From contig JAKUDP010000004.1 in the NCBI GenBank assembly GCA_022570795.1, forward strand, positions 1,054,001-1,118,000: DNA of 64,000 bases, written 5' to 3'. The translations under genes and the position numbers were made by a program. How positions within the stretch are numbered: position 1 is the stretch's first letter; each line of letters starts with the position of its first letter. Source of the DNA: Sphaerulina vaccinii. Lineage: Eukaryota; Ascomycota; Dothideomycetes; Mycosphaerellales; Mycosphaerellaceae. The notes below the pieces were generated by a model. It had not been told where the DNA came from and ran no database searches. It saw only the letters and a list, made by a program, of their open reading frames with translations. This document shows, piece after piece, positions 31,579-42,963 of this stretch.

Positions 31579-32817
31579 GAGCTGGACTTCAATGCTATCT
31601 TGGCGTCATGCACGGTGAGGACAGTAATGAAAAGACATCCCAGACGCTTTTGACTGTCCCAGCGCGCATGTGCTGACACAGCCTGCTTGTGCACATACCT
31701 GAAGACAAGGAAGATGTAACCTGGAAGGTACTGGTCACTCGAAGTATGTCACTGGAAGTGTACTGCAGACCCACTATCGCATCGGAGGAAGAGCAAGATG
31801 ATACTGGCCAGAAGATACCTGCGCACTGAGCCCCACCGTAGAGCCCACCGCATGAGGTCTACTTCAGCCTCGGAGCACTATGCAACGGTCTTTGGCCTAG
31901 CTCCAGCACTGCCATAGAAGCTGAACATCTGTAGCGCATGCTCCGTAGCCTGCACTGGTACCTCTTCCTCTCTGCGTCTCTTGGATCTCAAAGGAGCATC
32001 ACACAAACTCTGCTTGCGCCATGATTCTGGGTCTTAGGCGAGGTCTGCATTCCTCGTATACGATCCCACCTCAGTATGTCGAGCTTATGCCATAGCCCAG
32101 TACCTAACAGTGTGCGTGCGGTCACGCCTGCATGGTGGCAGTGCTCTCTATGCACCTCGGGACCAAACTTTCCTCTTGGCCGCTCGGACGAGGTTCCCAA
32201 ACGTCTGACGCGAGCAGCATCACAAGTTCTTGGCTTCGACATTTCACTGCACTCAAAGCTTCGGGATGTAGCCGGATGGACGATTGCAAGGCATCTATCG
32301 AGCAAGCCTTGTCACTGCTCATGTTATCTACATGTATGATCTAGGGCACACCCTTTCGTCTATCTAGTATGTGTCTACATGGAGCTGTCGGTATATTATG
32401 TATCCTGTTCACATCTGAGCAGAACTCGATGCTGTACGTCTTAATGGTGTCCATCGGAAGTTGCCTTTGTTTCTGGCATCCTGCCTTCTGCTCGGCCTGC
32501 AGTCCCACTATTACGGGGGTGGTCACGGGCCCAAGGCATTGATTGGTCGATGCAGGCCCGTCCATTGTCTTGCTCTGTTTGTGCCATTTAAGCAGCCTCG
32601 GACTGCTATCGAAATCGAAGTTAGACACAGAGGCTGCAACGCAAGATTGGCTCTCAGTCTCGTATGCCTCGCAATCGCTACCTTCTGGCCAGTCCAAAGT
32701 AAAGGACTGCGTGCAGCGGTAAGGACGGCTTTCATACTGCTCCTTGTAGGCCCGCGAGCTGTTCGGACCTGTTGGTGGCTCGTCCTGGGTGGTTGATGAT
32801 CGACTCGTCTGGTTGCC
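31579..32817. other. Intergenic, about 1.2 kb, nothing recognised
   Basis: Between two convergent genes. Frames of up to about 118 codons occur but begin at non-ATG codons or lack domains. Confidence 0.5.
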
Positions 32818-34310
32818 TTAGCCAGGCTCGAGTGCATCGAAAGGGAAGAGCAGACGTAACGTCTTCTGAGGCTTTGCGATCCTGAACAGCCTTTCTGCAC
32901 GTCCTCGGATCTTGTTCCGTCCACCTTTGTAGATCTCTTTGACCTCAGAGGAGTATCCGCCCTGCCATTGCACTTCGTGGTCGATACTTTCTTGCACCAA
33001 ACGATTCTCTCGAGGCTTCTTCCATCCCAAAGCTTCCTTGAGTGCTTCGTCAAGCTTGGAGTTGTCTGCGTAGAAGACGCTAGGTGCCCATCGTTGTGCC
33101 TCTCGAGCGCGATGCTTAGGCGCTGAAGGGAGTGCCTCGACAGTCTTGATATGCAGCCAGAGTCGCTGTTTCCTTTGCTGGTCAAACACAAGTCCACATC
33201 GTAAAGGATGGATCCAGCTAAGCTTGTTCTTGGGATGAACTTCCTTTGGCAGTGTCAACTCGAGCTCAATGCCCTGGTCAGAGACACTGTAATCTGAGTG
33301 TACAGCTTGACTGATTGGTGACGTCTGATAATCCAATTTGGAAAGAGTGCCGCAGTCGCGAAAAGCCAAAGGACTCCTCGCAAGCAGACCAGTCCAGGTG
33401 CCGGTCCGTTGATGGTGTGTAATCTTCCATGCAAAGATCGATTCGTCCTTAGGTCCAGGTCGTTTCAGGATCTTCCTTTGCAATCTGTAAAAGGCTTTAT
33501 CGGCGCCCTCGCCATAAGAAGGTGACCTGACTTCAATCAGCTTGACCCAAGCGCTAACCCCATTGTCTTAACGTACAGCCTGACATTGAACAGTCCCACT
33601 AAGCAGTATGCCACGTCTTCGGGTCTTGACGTCTCCCGTCGTGCTGCCCAGCTCATCAATCGTGCTACGCATGTCTCTGATGCATCAAGACTATTCGCCA
33701 GTACTGACTCGTCCATTCCTGTTGCTTTTGCGACCAGACCGATCAAAGATGGCGCCTGCGACTTCACAATCTTACTGCCAATCGTTTCGAAGTTCGAATT
33801 CAGAAACACGACGATATCCGGAGCCAGGAGTTCTTGCAGAGTCCATCCTCTTGTGAACCACTTCGATGCCAGGAATTGGGACTTCTTGAATGGTTGACAG
33901 TCTTCGTCCACACGATGGCAGCCTGAGTCGTTCTCTCTAGTCAAGTCCACATCTTGCAATACCGCCAGACAAACTGCTGCTTGCTTGCAGATCTTGATCA
34001 TCGAGTTCACAATTTCATTCTGCTCACCAGTATCCTTGCGATCGATGCTGAATGTGTCGAACCATATCCATTCTAGCTTGCCGCGATTGTGAAATAGACC
34101 TTCGCGCGCCATCTCGCAAGTTTTGAGTATTTTCATGTACCCAGCCCAGTCTTTGATGGTCCCGCTGAGAAGGTCTTGTCTTTGTATTGCCAAGTCCGAT
34201 CGTTGCAGTTCTTGTTGAGAATGTACGTGAGACACGAGCGCATAGGGCGGCGCGTCAGGTAGTGCGAATTCTTTGAGCGTGAAGTCTTTCGTATTGAGTA
34301 GTCGGATCAT
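32818..34310 (-). CDS. HET-domain protein (heterokaryon incompatibility type)
   Basis: Exons 33577-34310 and 32818-33526 with a 50-bp intron; 480 residues from ATG 34310 (MIRLLNTKDFTLKEF). The HET domain is recognisable by PYALVSH near the start, WIWFDTFSIDRKDTGEQNEI, and the block ASKWFTRGWTLQELLAPD. The splice rejoins VGLFNVRLSPSYGEGADKAF, the usual (Y/F)GEG..AF..LQ segment after the domain. HET proteins trigger cell death on fusion of unlike hyphae. Two consensus spots are changed: HTWG after the first motif reads HVHS, and the Cys-Cys of the second motif is replaced by Phe-Ser. The C-terminal part (33.5-32.8 kb) has no WD, ankyrin or NACHT domain. A TATA element lies 85 bp upstream. Confidence 0.88.
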
Positions 34311-34931
34311 TGCTGCATTGATTAGAAAGTTGTCGCTGTTGAAGCACACTTGTGGAGCCGGGGCTGAACCGTTGACCGCTTTTTGTTCTGAGTATATAAA
34401 TTGAAGAACTTTTACACGCTAGAAGTACAGCAACGAGGCAAAGTATGAAATACAGTCCTGACAATGAAAGCTACCGGGCGAAGACGAGCTCTGGACTTTT
34501 TGTGGGCGAAGTCATCTTTAACGTAGGCCGGTGAGGAGGTACAGCCTATGTGCTAGGCCTTACGCAATTAGCTGCATATAGAGGCCGCTCACGCTACTGC
34601 ACGTGCATGGACACAGCCGCCACTGCCCAGCTGCATATCCACAACCGGCTAGCCATTGGAGAGTCTACTTGTGCGCTGTAACAGGCGGCCTGTACTTCTA
34701 GGGCGAGAAGTGCGAATCGCTCCAGGCAAGTGAGCATCATATGCACGATCACATAAGGTGAAATCTAGCGACAGCTTCACGCAAGTACTCAATTCGTGAT
34801 AGTAAGACTAACAACTGCTCAGCCACCTTGTGAAGAGAACGCAATTGACTGCAAACAAACAGACGCCATCATTCCGATCGTACCACTACCTAGCTTATGC
34901 TGCTCCTGTGCGTACACAAGATCCTGCCACA
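34311..34931. other. Spacer between HET and CorA-like genes
   Basis: About 620 bp. Apart from the TATA element nothing is recognised. Confidence 0.5.
34393..34398 (-). promoter_or_regulatory. TATA element of the HET gene
   Basis: TATATA about 85 bp upstream of the HET gene ATG, the only TATA-like site in the nearby spacer. Confidence 0.4.
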
Positions 34932-37127
34932 CTATGGTGTATACGTTGTATGTCTGGTCGTTATCCAAGGAATGGTCCTGGAACGCTTGACTGGAGTGGG
35001 CTTGATCGTCTCATGTGCGACTTTGAAGTCACTCTCGGAAGGCTGCGATTTGATGATATTATGATGCGGCCGCACTTCTTGGCCTTTGGACTTCGGCTTG
35101 AGAAGACCCAACTTTCGGTGTATTATGCCATCCTTCGTGGGGTGTGTTAGGTCAACCACCAGAAGAGCAATCAAAGTGATTGGTACCGCGATAGCAAAGA
35201 ACAGCCATACAGTGCCTTTGGCTTCGCTGAAGTTTGGCGACATGCTCAGGAACGATGAAGTGAAGTTCAGCGGGATGAAGATCGTAGCCAAGAAAGTCAA
35301 CCGAGCGAGATTCTTGTTCTGCTTCACTGCTCGGCGTGCTTCTTCTGTGTTGATGGCATTCGTAGCCATAGTCTCGATGCTCTTGATACGAGCTTGAGTC
35401 TCGTTCATCTTCTGTTTGACGGTCTTGAGGTCGGTCCATAGAGCTAGGATCCCGCGTTCATCATCGCGAGGCATCTTGGGGTTGACCAGAGTCGGTTGGG
35501 CACTTGGCTCACCAAGAGGGTCCAGTTGAGAGTGGAGCGCATGTGGAAATAGTCGAGCAATGGCCTCCGAGATCATGTTCTGGTAATAGCAGATGTTCCG
35601 TCGCCACGGCGAGAGCTTTTTGAGCAAGCCATCGATATCACTGGGTTTCTCACCCCAGTGCGGCTTCTCGAACTCCCACTCCAGCTTCCCTAACATAGTC
35701 GTTATATACTTAAGGACGCACAGCCAGTCTGTAAGTACCAGCCTGTACATAGGACTGGCTAGATGTCTGAGGTCGTGCGTCTTGATAGTATCGAGATCAT
35801 CCTGAGTTATGCGAGAACTCCAGTAAACAACATCGTCAAAAAGGGTGGTACGAGGAGGTCCTTCGGACAACTCCTGATTCCGCCAGGCCTTCATAGAAGG
35901 AGTTTTGCTGAATGGGCGATATCCACCCCAAAGCGGAATGCCTTCTGTCACAGTCGGATCAACTAGCAAGATGGCAGTGATAGGTTCGCCCTCCACCTTT
36001 GGTTTCCACCAGAACGAGGTCTTGGCGCGTGACAGAGTCACACTAGCATTTTCTGAGTCAAGTAAACCATTCTGGAGACGCTTTCGACTCCGGTCGCTGT
36101 CCAGACGCCGAAGAACGTTGAACGTGCCGCTCTGTCGTTCAGCCAGTTCAAAGCCTTCCTCTGTCTTGAAATATCGAGGTCGCAGGTATGAAATCACGAA
36201 GTGGTTGTCTTTCCTGGCGTCCACGTCCAGCTCTGGCAGTTCGACCCAACGATCTCGAGTGTTATGGAATAAGTAGTCACTAATGTGTGCTAAGAAGAAC
36301 TCAGGATCGACATCGAAATGTTCTCCCAGCATCGATATCAGATCCCGAGACAAGTCTTCAACGACAACAAGCCGTACTTTCACTTGATCGGCCCCTTCCT
36401 TCCGAGCGTTTAAAGCGGCTCTCAGGTCTGGGGTGCTCACGAAGTGCTCTGTCTTTGGGAGTTCGTGGTCTTCGTACTCTATCAGGCACACCTTAGTGCG
36501 CCTTGCACGCTCCAAGCGACTTTCTGGATGGCGCCGTATGAATCGCCACTTGGGAGGTGCCGCAGTGACCTGCATCCAGTGTGCTAGATACTCCAGATGA
36601 GGCGACTTCTGGGATAGATCCATAACATATTGAAGATAGGGATCAGGACTGGAAGAGTTGGTCAGCGCGATTTCCGAGACTCAGTAGCCCACTTACTTGG
36701 AAACTCTCCATTCTTTCAAGCAAACGGGGTCAATTGCCTCGTATGCATCTCCGATATAATAAGCATCCCCGCCTTCATCGGTATGAGGCTGGATCGCGTC
36801 TTTCCAATACTTTACCCTCTCCCGTGCGCGGACTTCTTTCTCGCCTTCTAGCTTCTTGATATATGTCTCAAAATCATCGAGAAAATTAGTACTTTCATTT
36901 GGCCTCTGCGCTGGCTCGTAGAAGGGCAGTTGAGGTTTTTCTGACGAGCAGTCTTGGCCATCTTCTTCGCGAGTCCCACTGGCCCAGGTAAGCATATTCG
37001 ATTCGTGTCTTTCGATGACTACAAAGAAGTTCAAGCTCGAATCTTCCCCGCGACTATGGTTACAGTAACGGCAAAGTATTCTGATTGGACTCGATATCAA
37101 GTCTGGCTGAGCAGAGTGGGATTCCAT
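34932..37127 (-). CDS. CorA-like membrane protein without visible GMN motif
   Basis: Exons 36697-37127 and 34932-36648 with a 48-bp intron (GTAAGT..CAG) give 715 residues; the splice yields LKEWRVSNPDPYLQYVMDLS. A long soluble N-terminal part contains LVVVEDLSRDLISMLGEHF and FFLAHISDYLFH, the usual N-terminal pattern of fungal CorA-like proteins. A helical region (KTVKQKMNETQARIKSIE) leads to two membrane segments: LTFLATIFIPLNFTSSFLSM and VWLFFAIAVPITLIALLVV. In Mg2+ channels of this family GMN follows the first helix; here the sequence is SMSPNF, so ion selectivity or transport is doubtful. Such divergent members are common beside HET genes in fungi, and this one follows the HET gene on the same strand. 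An ATG at codon 45 is an alternative start. Confidence 0.8.
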
Positions 37128-37580
37128 ATACCTGGGCTTGGGGCGGCCTCTCTGAAGCCGCCAGCAGTGCCTGCAGGACTACTGCGTGACTAGCACAGTC
37201 CGTCCAATGATCGCTGTCTACGCGCATAGCTGCAGCTTACGGACGCCCGTCCTCCGATGGGCAGTACAAGACTGGAGTCACTGGACCTCTGCATTAGCGT
37301 GCAGCTGCTTGCTCCGCGTGGTGGCAGTGCTTCCTCTTGCAGCCAGGGTTGCCTTCATCCTTGGTCGGGCTACCTCAACTCTGTCTTTGTACAGCCTTAC
37401 TTCTCCACCAGGCTGTATACTGAACAGAATGAATAGATAGATCGTGTCGTTCGGTGTCCAAGATTGCAACTCACAAGACTCTCCGCAAACAGCACACAAA
37501 CGAGGTTGACAAAGCAAAGAAAAGCGGGGTTCCGAAGCGCTACGACGACCGCAGCAACAATCTGACCTCACTCCAAACTT
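37128..37580. promoter_or_regulatory. Divergent promoter between CorA-like and methyltransferase genes
   Basis: 453 bp between opposed start codons; no specific element recognised. Confidence 0.4.
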
Positions 37581-38716
37581 ATGCTGCAATCTGCATCATC
37601 TGCGACTTTCTCGCTATTCAGATTACTGAGTAGACCTCCTGGAATATTCACTGTTGGCACCATGGCAGATGGTAAAGACCAGACCGCATTTACGCCTCCA
37701 GCAACTCCAGCGGCTGCTGCCTTGTTGAACGGCGTACCCAACGAGAAGTACGTCAAATACACAGACGACAACAAGAGAGCGTGGGATGCTATCGCAGGTG
37801 ACTGGGAGATCAATCAGTCACCGCAAACCAATGGGAGAGCCGAAGATGGTAATGATATGTTTACTCAATGTCTCCTACCAGTTGTCGATGAGCTAGCAGA
37901 GTGGCAGGGCGACCACGAGACGGTGCTTGATTTGGGCGCTGGCAGTGGTATTATTGCTCGGCGGTTCGCAAAGCGAGGTGCTCATGTCATAGGACTTGAT
38001 TTTTCGTCAGCCATGATCGAGAAAGGAAAGGCCAAGGATGCCCAGGTGGCACACGAGATAACTGGCAGCATCCATTATGATATCATCGATCTGATGGACC
38101 ATGAACAGATGAGTCGGTACATGTCGACACGGGAGTAAGCAAGAATTCCCCACCTGGCTTCCATGCTTCGGCTGACCGAGTTTAGCAAATTCGACGTTGT
38201 CACAATCAGCACAACATTGAAGTCTCTTCCTGATCTCGAACCTCTTGCGAGAGCGCTACCGGAGATGCTGAAGCCGACTGGACGCGTGGTAATCGTAGAT
38301 CTCCATCCAGCCTTCTCAAAGCCCGCAGGGCACAGAGGGATGGAGATCTTCGAAGATCCTACCACTGGCAAGCAACAGTTGAGCACATACATCAAGGTTC
38401 CAAAGTACTTGAACATTCCGCCATCTTTGAGCGAAGCAGTTAGAGGACAGCCAGAACCATTGGTACGTATTTTACTTCAAGATCAATAGCACCATATACT
38501 GACTCGCTACAGTGGGTGTTTCACAGACCATTCTGGTCACTCATGGAGCCATTCTTTAAGCAAGGCCTTGTGCTCGACGCGATGCGGGAGCCAGCCTTCG
38601 CCGGAGAGCCAGTTCTTGCTCAGGCACAATCATACCACAACTTCCAACAAACACCAATGCTGTTGGCATTTCGCTTGCGGTTACGAGGTGATCCGCCTCG
38701 TTCAGACCCAACCTGA
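37581..38716 (+). CDS. SAM-dependent methyltransferase (class I)
   Basis: Exons 37581-38134, 38186-38462 and 38513-38716 give 344 residues; both introns (51 and 50 bp) are GT..AG and keep frame. Motif I is VLDLGAGSGIIARRF (about residue 115) followed by GAHVIGLDFSSAMIEKGK. The first splice rejoins STRDKFDVVTISTTLKSLPD (motif II region), and a later strand is GRVVIVDLHPAF. The second splice rejoins the GQPEPL and WVFHRPFWSLMEPFF segments. This is the Methyltransf_11/25 pattern; the substrate is not predictable. ATG 37662, in the context CACCATGGCA, is a strong alternative start. The first 27 residues from ATG 37581 lack acidic residues and could be a mitochondrial presequence, so two targeting forms are possible. 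There are no biosynthetic neighbours to suggest a pathway. Confidence 0.85.
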
Positions 38717-39783
38717 CACACCGGTATGGTTAGACGGACAAAGGTATGGCGTTCAGGGCTCAGGGACGGCGGCGTACACTTGGATGTTCAAGATACCCAG
38801 GCACAGGACAGGTGGGTGGTTATCTGATTTTCGATGTGCTACTAACGTTTCAACATATGGCGCAAATTTTCATGGTAGATCGATGGCTGCAAAGCATGGC
38901 AAACGGGTGGCAATGTACTTATACGGTGTTCTAGCTATGTTCGTTCAGGGCGTGGCCAACAACTCCTCATAAATGCATTCTTCTTCCTCGTGAACTGAGC
39001 CTTCTTGTGGACTGATAAGTCGAGAGCTACCTTATGGTCAGAGCGGCGGCATACTGCAACACGTTGTACATCACGAGCATGAAGAGCTGCTGACTTCCAT
39101 CTACCTCGCGCTCGCCAAGCATCTTGTGCTCGAGACATCACACCACATATCACACAAGTGACGTCCAGTTTGGTCATCAGGAATGCAAGTCCGCAGCATA
39201 AGAGCTTGTGATGGAGATGCTTTCTACGCTCTTACCCTTACCACCCCAAACCACAAAATCATGGAGAACCAAACAAGATCCAGAAGCACCCCAGATACTA
39301 CAAGAGCAGTCAACGACAATGACCTGACACTATGCAGATGTCCTCATACAAGCTTTGCCAAAGATGACAACGAGTCCGCAAAAGAGTCGCATGAACGACG
39401 AGGCTCCATACAAGAGGTTGCCGACTTCGTACACAAGATATGCCATAGGAAGGATCACGATAGCAGCAGCGAGAAGATCGAGCGAAAGAGCTGAGGCACA
39501 TCACTTAACGCACGAGTAGGAAGCGTCTCGGCTCAGCTTGCAGTTCTACGCTTTCCGTGCCGCTTTGTTCAGTGGCTTGCGTTAGGTGATATGTCTGGAG
39601 GAGACTTGAGCCGCTGGGAAACGTTTTGAAGACTGAGAATCTTGGTATCATAGGTGCATTATACGAAATACTGATTGCTGTACTTTAACACTCGCTCCAA
39701 CGCTAATCATCCTTCATCACTGTTGTCCAAAACATGCAGCTATGCAAGCCTCAACCCATACAATGCCTGTCCGACGTGCTCTA
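38717..39783. other. Intergenic, about 1.1 kb, nothing recognised
   Basis: Between convergent genes. A 103-codon plus-strand frame at 39183-39494 begins with ATG but is polar and has no domain or signal peptide, so it is not called. Confidence 0.5.
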
Positions 39784-42700
39784 TCAGTCCACATCGTCTT
39801 CTCCATGTCCAGCATTCGGCAACCGATCTCTTAACCATCTCAGTGTAGCTTCCGTACCCTTGTCCAACAACCTGTAGTTGGGTACGCGGAAGGCATTACT
39901 GCTGACATCGAAGTTCCGTAGACCTTCGTCCCACAGGAGACCGACTTCAGCAGGTAGTGCTTCGATATCGTTCGAGGCCAGATTGACAGCCGTCAGACCA
40001 CGCAGCGCATCCGCACTGATTGTACGGATCTTGTTATCTGTGGCGAAAAGAGTCGTGAGTTGTGGATAGACTGTTCGGAGAGCTGGAAGGTCGCCAGTAA
40101 GTCTGTTGTTACTGAGGTGTAGTGTCTTCAGATTCGGTGCTTGTAAGAATGTCATGAGTAGATCCAAGGACTGGATTCGACATTTGCTGAGGTTGAGCTC
40201 CTGGAGTGTGGGTAGGGTGATCTCGTCGGCAAGGTATTCTGCACTTAGAGAGTTTCCTGACAAGTCGAGTGTGCGCAGATCTTGTACGAGCGAGAGCACA
40301 GGTGGTATGACTGTGATGCCGCTATCCTGTAGTTGCAGCTGTCGAACTGAGTTGCTGTTCAGGAAAGAGCTTAGATCATCATCGAGATCTTCTGCTAGGT
40401 CCTTGCCAGAAAGACTGAGAAGACCATTGCCCTTTACTGACCACTGAGAGCCGCCATCTTCAGCGCCGACAACTGTTACTGGACTCGTGGGCTCGCCGTC
40501 ATCTGTACCAGCTTCAGATCCAGGTGCCAATCTTGCTCGCAGATCACGCTTAATGTCTGCTGCGTTCATGGTGAGGAACTTCTTCTCTCGTAGTGGGTTG
40601 GCAGCAAGCACGAGCGAGTCCAGGTTTGTCATCTTACAGATTTCTGGATCTAGCATACGAAGCTCATTGCTGGTGAAGTTGGCGTTCCGAAGCTTGGACA
40701 GACTTGTAAAGCCTTCTGGAAAGTCCACAATCTTGTTGTCGCCTGCTTGGAGAGTCATGAGCTCGGTCCATCCAGATACCGATGGCAGAGATGTCATCTG
40801 GTTGTTGGTTAGATGCAGCTCCCTCAGCTTGGGCATGTCGAGCCCTTCTGCAAAGATCAAGGCCGCAAGCGAATTGTTGGCCACGTTCAGACTCTGCAAT
40901 GTCGAATGACCGGTCGGGCCGCCAAGTGGAAACAATGATGCTATCAATGCGTTACTGCTGGCGTCCAGCTCGGTCAAAGGAATCTGCACGAGAGCATCCA
41001 TTGGCAGTGCTGTAAGCTGATTGCCCGAGACATTCAGCACACGCAAGCTGACAAGATCAGCGAGTGCTTCAGGTAGGCTGAGCAATCGATTGGCTCCAAC
41101 GTCCAGCACTTCTAGCTTCGTCAAGCTGCATATCGAGCTGGGCAGATTGCCTGTGAGATTGTTGTTACCGAGTCTCAGCTCTCTCAAAGTCGATATTTGT
41201 GCGATGACGTCCAGCGAGGCGTTCTCGAGCTTATTATGGGTTACATTGAGGTGAGTGAGGCGTTCCAGACGTCGCAGTCCCATCGGCAATGCTGATAAGG
41301 AGTTGCCATGAAGGTCGAGCAATTCCAGACCTCCAAACTGGTTACCTTCCGCATCCTCGTCTCCAGCAAGATCTTCGTTCGAGCGATCGGGAAAGACAGA
41401 GTCGCCTATCACCTCGAACTCATTATCGGCCGCAATGAACTTGGTCAAATCGACGACTTCCGCCCAATTGACCTTGCTATCTTCCATTGACTTTGCATCG
41501 TACATTTTCAAGATCTCCTCGGGCATTTTTTTAAGACCCATAGCGGCAACGTTCAGCTTACCACTCATACGTGCATTGTGAACTCGATACTTCAGGACGT
41601 GTTTTTCATCCTTTGGAGCTTGACCGAAAGGATCAGCATGACTTTCGTCTTCGAACGCAGGCTCATCGTTGGCAGGCTGCGGTTGCGACGATGCCGATTC
41701 TCGCTTCGCTGCAGACTCTTTGTGCTTCCTTGCTGCTGCTTTCGCTGCTGCAATCTGCTCTCGTAGGGCTGCGGATGAGTTGCTAAATACTCGCTTGCCC
41801 TCGCTCGGCTCGTTGTCATTGGTGGATGAAGAAAGTGCTGCCTTGCTCGTAGAAGTGCGCTTTGCAGGCGACACAAACTCGTCTCCCAGAGCAGGTCTCG
41901 GCTTCGCAGGTCGTGATGATGCTATGGTCCTCGTACCGTTTCCGATCTTTGACAGTGAGCTGTTCGGCACTCCGATAGAGGACCCGTTCGGCAATGCTGA
42001 AGGCTTCTTTACAGGCGATGCTGCTCGCTGAGCTTCTGCCCTCGCTTGCTGGAACTTGCTCGTCAGACCACCGCTAATGCTCCGCTTCGCAGTCTGCGTC
42101 GAAGGTAGTGAACTCATTCTTGATGTTGGAGCCGTAGTCCGGGTGGAGGGCCTTGCACTGGCTGGGGCAATTCTCGTGGACCCAGCTCTACTTAATGGCC
42201 TTGACGAGGTACTGCCATCGCTAGTGCCAGGCCTGCTTCCAGCTCTGCTGTTCCTACTCATTGCAGAAGCCGGACGCGCAGGAGGGCCCATAGCCATAGG
42301 ACTGTCCGGCGGATTGAAGAAGCTGGACCTTCGCCGGTCATTAGGAGTGGATGGCACAGAGATCAAGCTCTCTATCGTCCTTTCCGACAACGATGGCCGC
42401 GAAGGCCTTCGCTGAGAGACAGCGTCCTGCGGTGGCTCCACATACTCAGTGGATTCTGCTCCATCGTCGAATCCTTGGCGTGAAGCAGATCTGAAGCTGT
42501 CCAAAGAGCTAAGTTTATCGTGATTCTCTTCGTCGTCGGTGGGTGCACGAAGTCTTGACGCACTGACGCCACGCTTCTGCAGCCCACTTCGAGGACGTGG
42601 TGGCACAAGACCAGATGTGGTCGTAGGCTTGGCAGGTGATGGTTTTGTGAGCTTTGATGGAATCGCTCCAGGCCTTTGAAGTCCACTCGCCGGAGGCTTG

Positions 42701-42963
42701 ATAGAAGATGTTGGAGTAGGACGGGTCAGTCCTGAAGTTGTCAATTTACTTGGTAATCGTGGAGTTGTTGTCGCTGCTGGCTTGGCTGGCGTCGCTTGTG
42801 GTATTGATTTCTGTGGTGATGGTGCTCGTATTCCTGCTGAAGGAGGCGCGATCATAGAAGTTGGCCGGGTTCTCGCGGCCGGCAATCTTGTCGTTGGCAG
42901 TTTGGACGGCCCTCGTGGAATGCCTGTTGATGGCTTGCTCGTGGCCGTTGTCTGCGAATCCAT
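39784..42963 (-). CDS. Large leucine-rich-repeat protein (LRRC40-like arrangement)
   Basis: Single exon, 1059 residues. The N-terminal half (about 1-470) is disordered, basic and rich in Ser, Thr, Pro and Arg (SKLPTTRLPAARTRPTSM, SRAGSRPGTSDGSTSSRP), followed by an Ala/Lys helix (ALREQIAAAKAAARKH). The C-terminal half is a leucine-rich-repeat solenoid; typical units are LELLDLHGNSLSALPMGL, LTHLNVTHNKLEN, LRELRLGNNNLTGNLPSS, LEVLDVGANRLLSLPEAL and LRVLNVSGNQLTALP, with a second group after a short acidic break. There is no kinase, cyclase or membrane segment. Such proteins act as scaffolds. The TGIPRGPSK near the start resembles the S/TxIP motif used to reach microtubule plus ends, and the basic context fits, but this is speculation. 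Back to back with the coiled-coil gene. Confidence 0.85.
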   Translation of the reverse strand: MDSQTTATSKPSTGIPRGPSKLPTTRLPAARTRPTSMIAPPSAGIRAPSPQKSIPQATPAKPAATTTPRLPSKLTTSGLTRPTPTSSIKPPASGLQRPGAIPSKLTKPSPAKPTTTSGLVPPRPRSGLQKRGVSASRLRAPTDDEENHDKLSSLDSFRSASRQGFDDGAESTEYVEPPQDAVSQRRPSRPSLSERTIESLISVPSTPNDRRRSSFFNPPDSPMAMGPPARPASAMSRNSRAGSRPGTSDGSTSSRPLSRAGSTRIAPASARPSTRTTAPTSRMSSLPSTQTAKRSISGGLTSKFQQARAEAQRAASPVKKPSALPNGSSIGVPNSSLSKIGNGTRTIASSRPAKPRPALGDEFVSPAKRTSTSKAALSSSTNDNEPSEGKRVFSNSSAALREQIAAAKAAARKHKESAAKRESASSQPQPANDEPAFEDESHADPFGQAPKDEKHVLKYRVHNARMSGKLNVAAMGLKKMPEEILKMYDAKSMEDSKVNWAEVVDLTKFIAADNEFEVIGDSVFPDRSNEDLAGDEDAEGNQFGGLELLDLHGNSLSALPMGLRRLERLTHLNVTHNKLENASLDVIAQISTLRELRLGNNNLTGNLPSSICSLTKLEVLDVGANRLLSLPEALADLVSLRVLNVSGNQLTALPMDALVQIPLTELDASSNALIASLFPLGGPTGHSTLQSLNVANNSLAALIFAEGLDMPKLRELHLTNNQMTSLPSVSGWTELMTLQAGDNKIVDFPEGFTSLSKLRNANFTSNELRMLDPEICKMTNLDSLVLAANPLREKKFLTMNAADIKRDLRARLAPGSEAGTDDGEPTSPVTVVGAEDGGSQWSVKGNGLLSLSGKDLAEDLDDDLSSFLNSNSVRQLQLQDSGITVIPPVLSLVQDLRTLDLSGNSLSAEYLADEITLPTLQELNLSKCRIQSLDLLMTFLQAPNLKTLHLSNNRLTGDLPALRTVYPQLTTLFATDNKIRTISADALRGLTAVNLASNDIEALPAEVGLLWDEGLRNFDVSSNAFRVPNYRLLDKGTEATLRWLRDRLPNAGHGEDDVD

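Noticed and set aside
32461..32796. Frame with hydrophobic start (MPLFLASCLLLG), possible secreted protein
   Set aside because: The first codon is TTG, not ATG, and it lies opposite the end of the HET gene region without other support.
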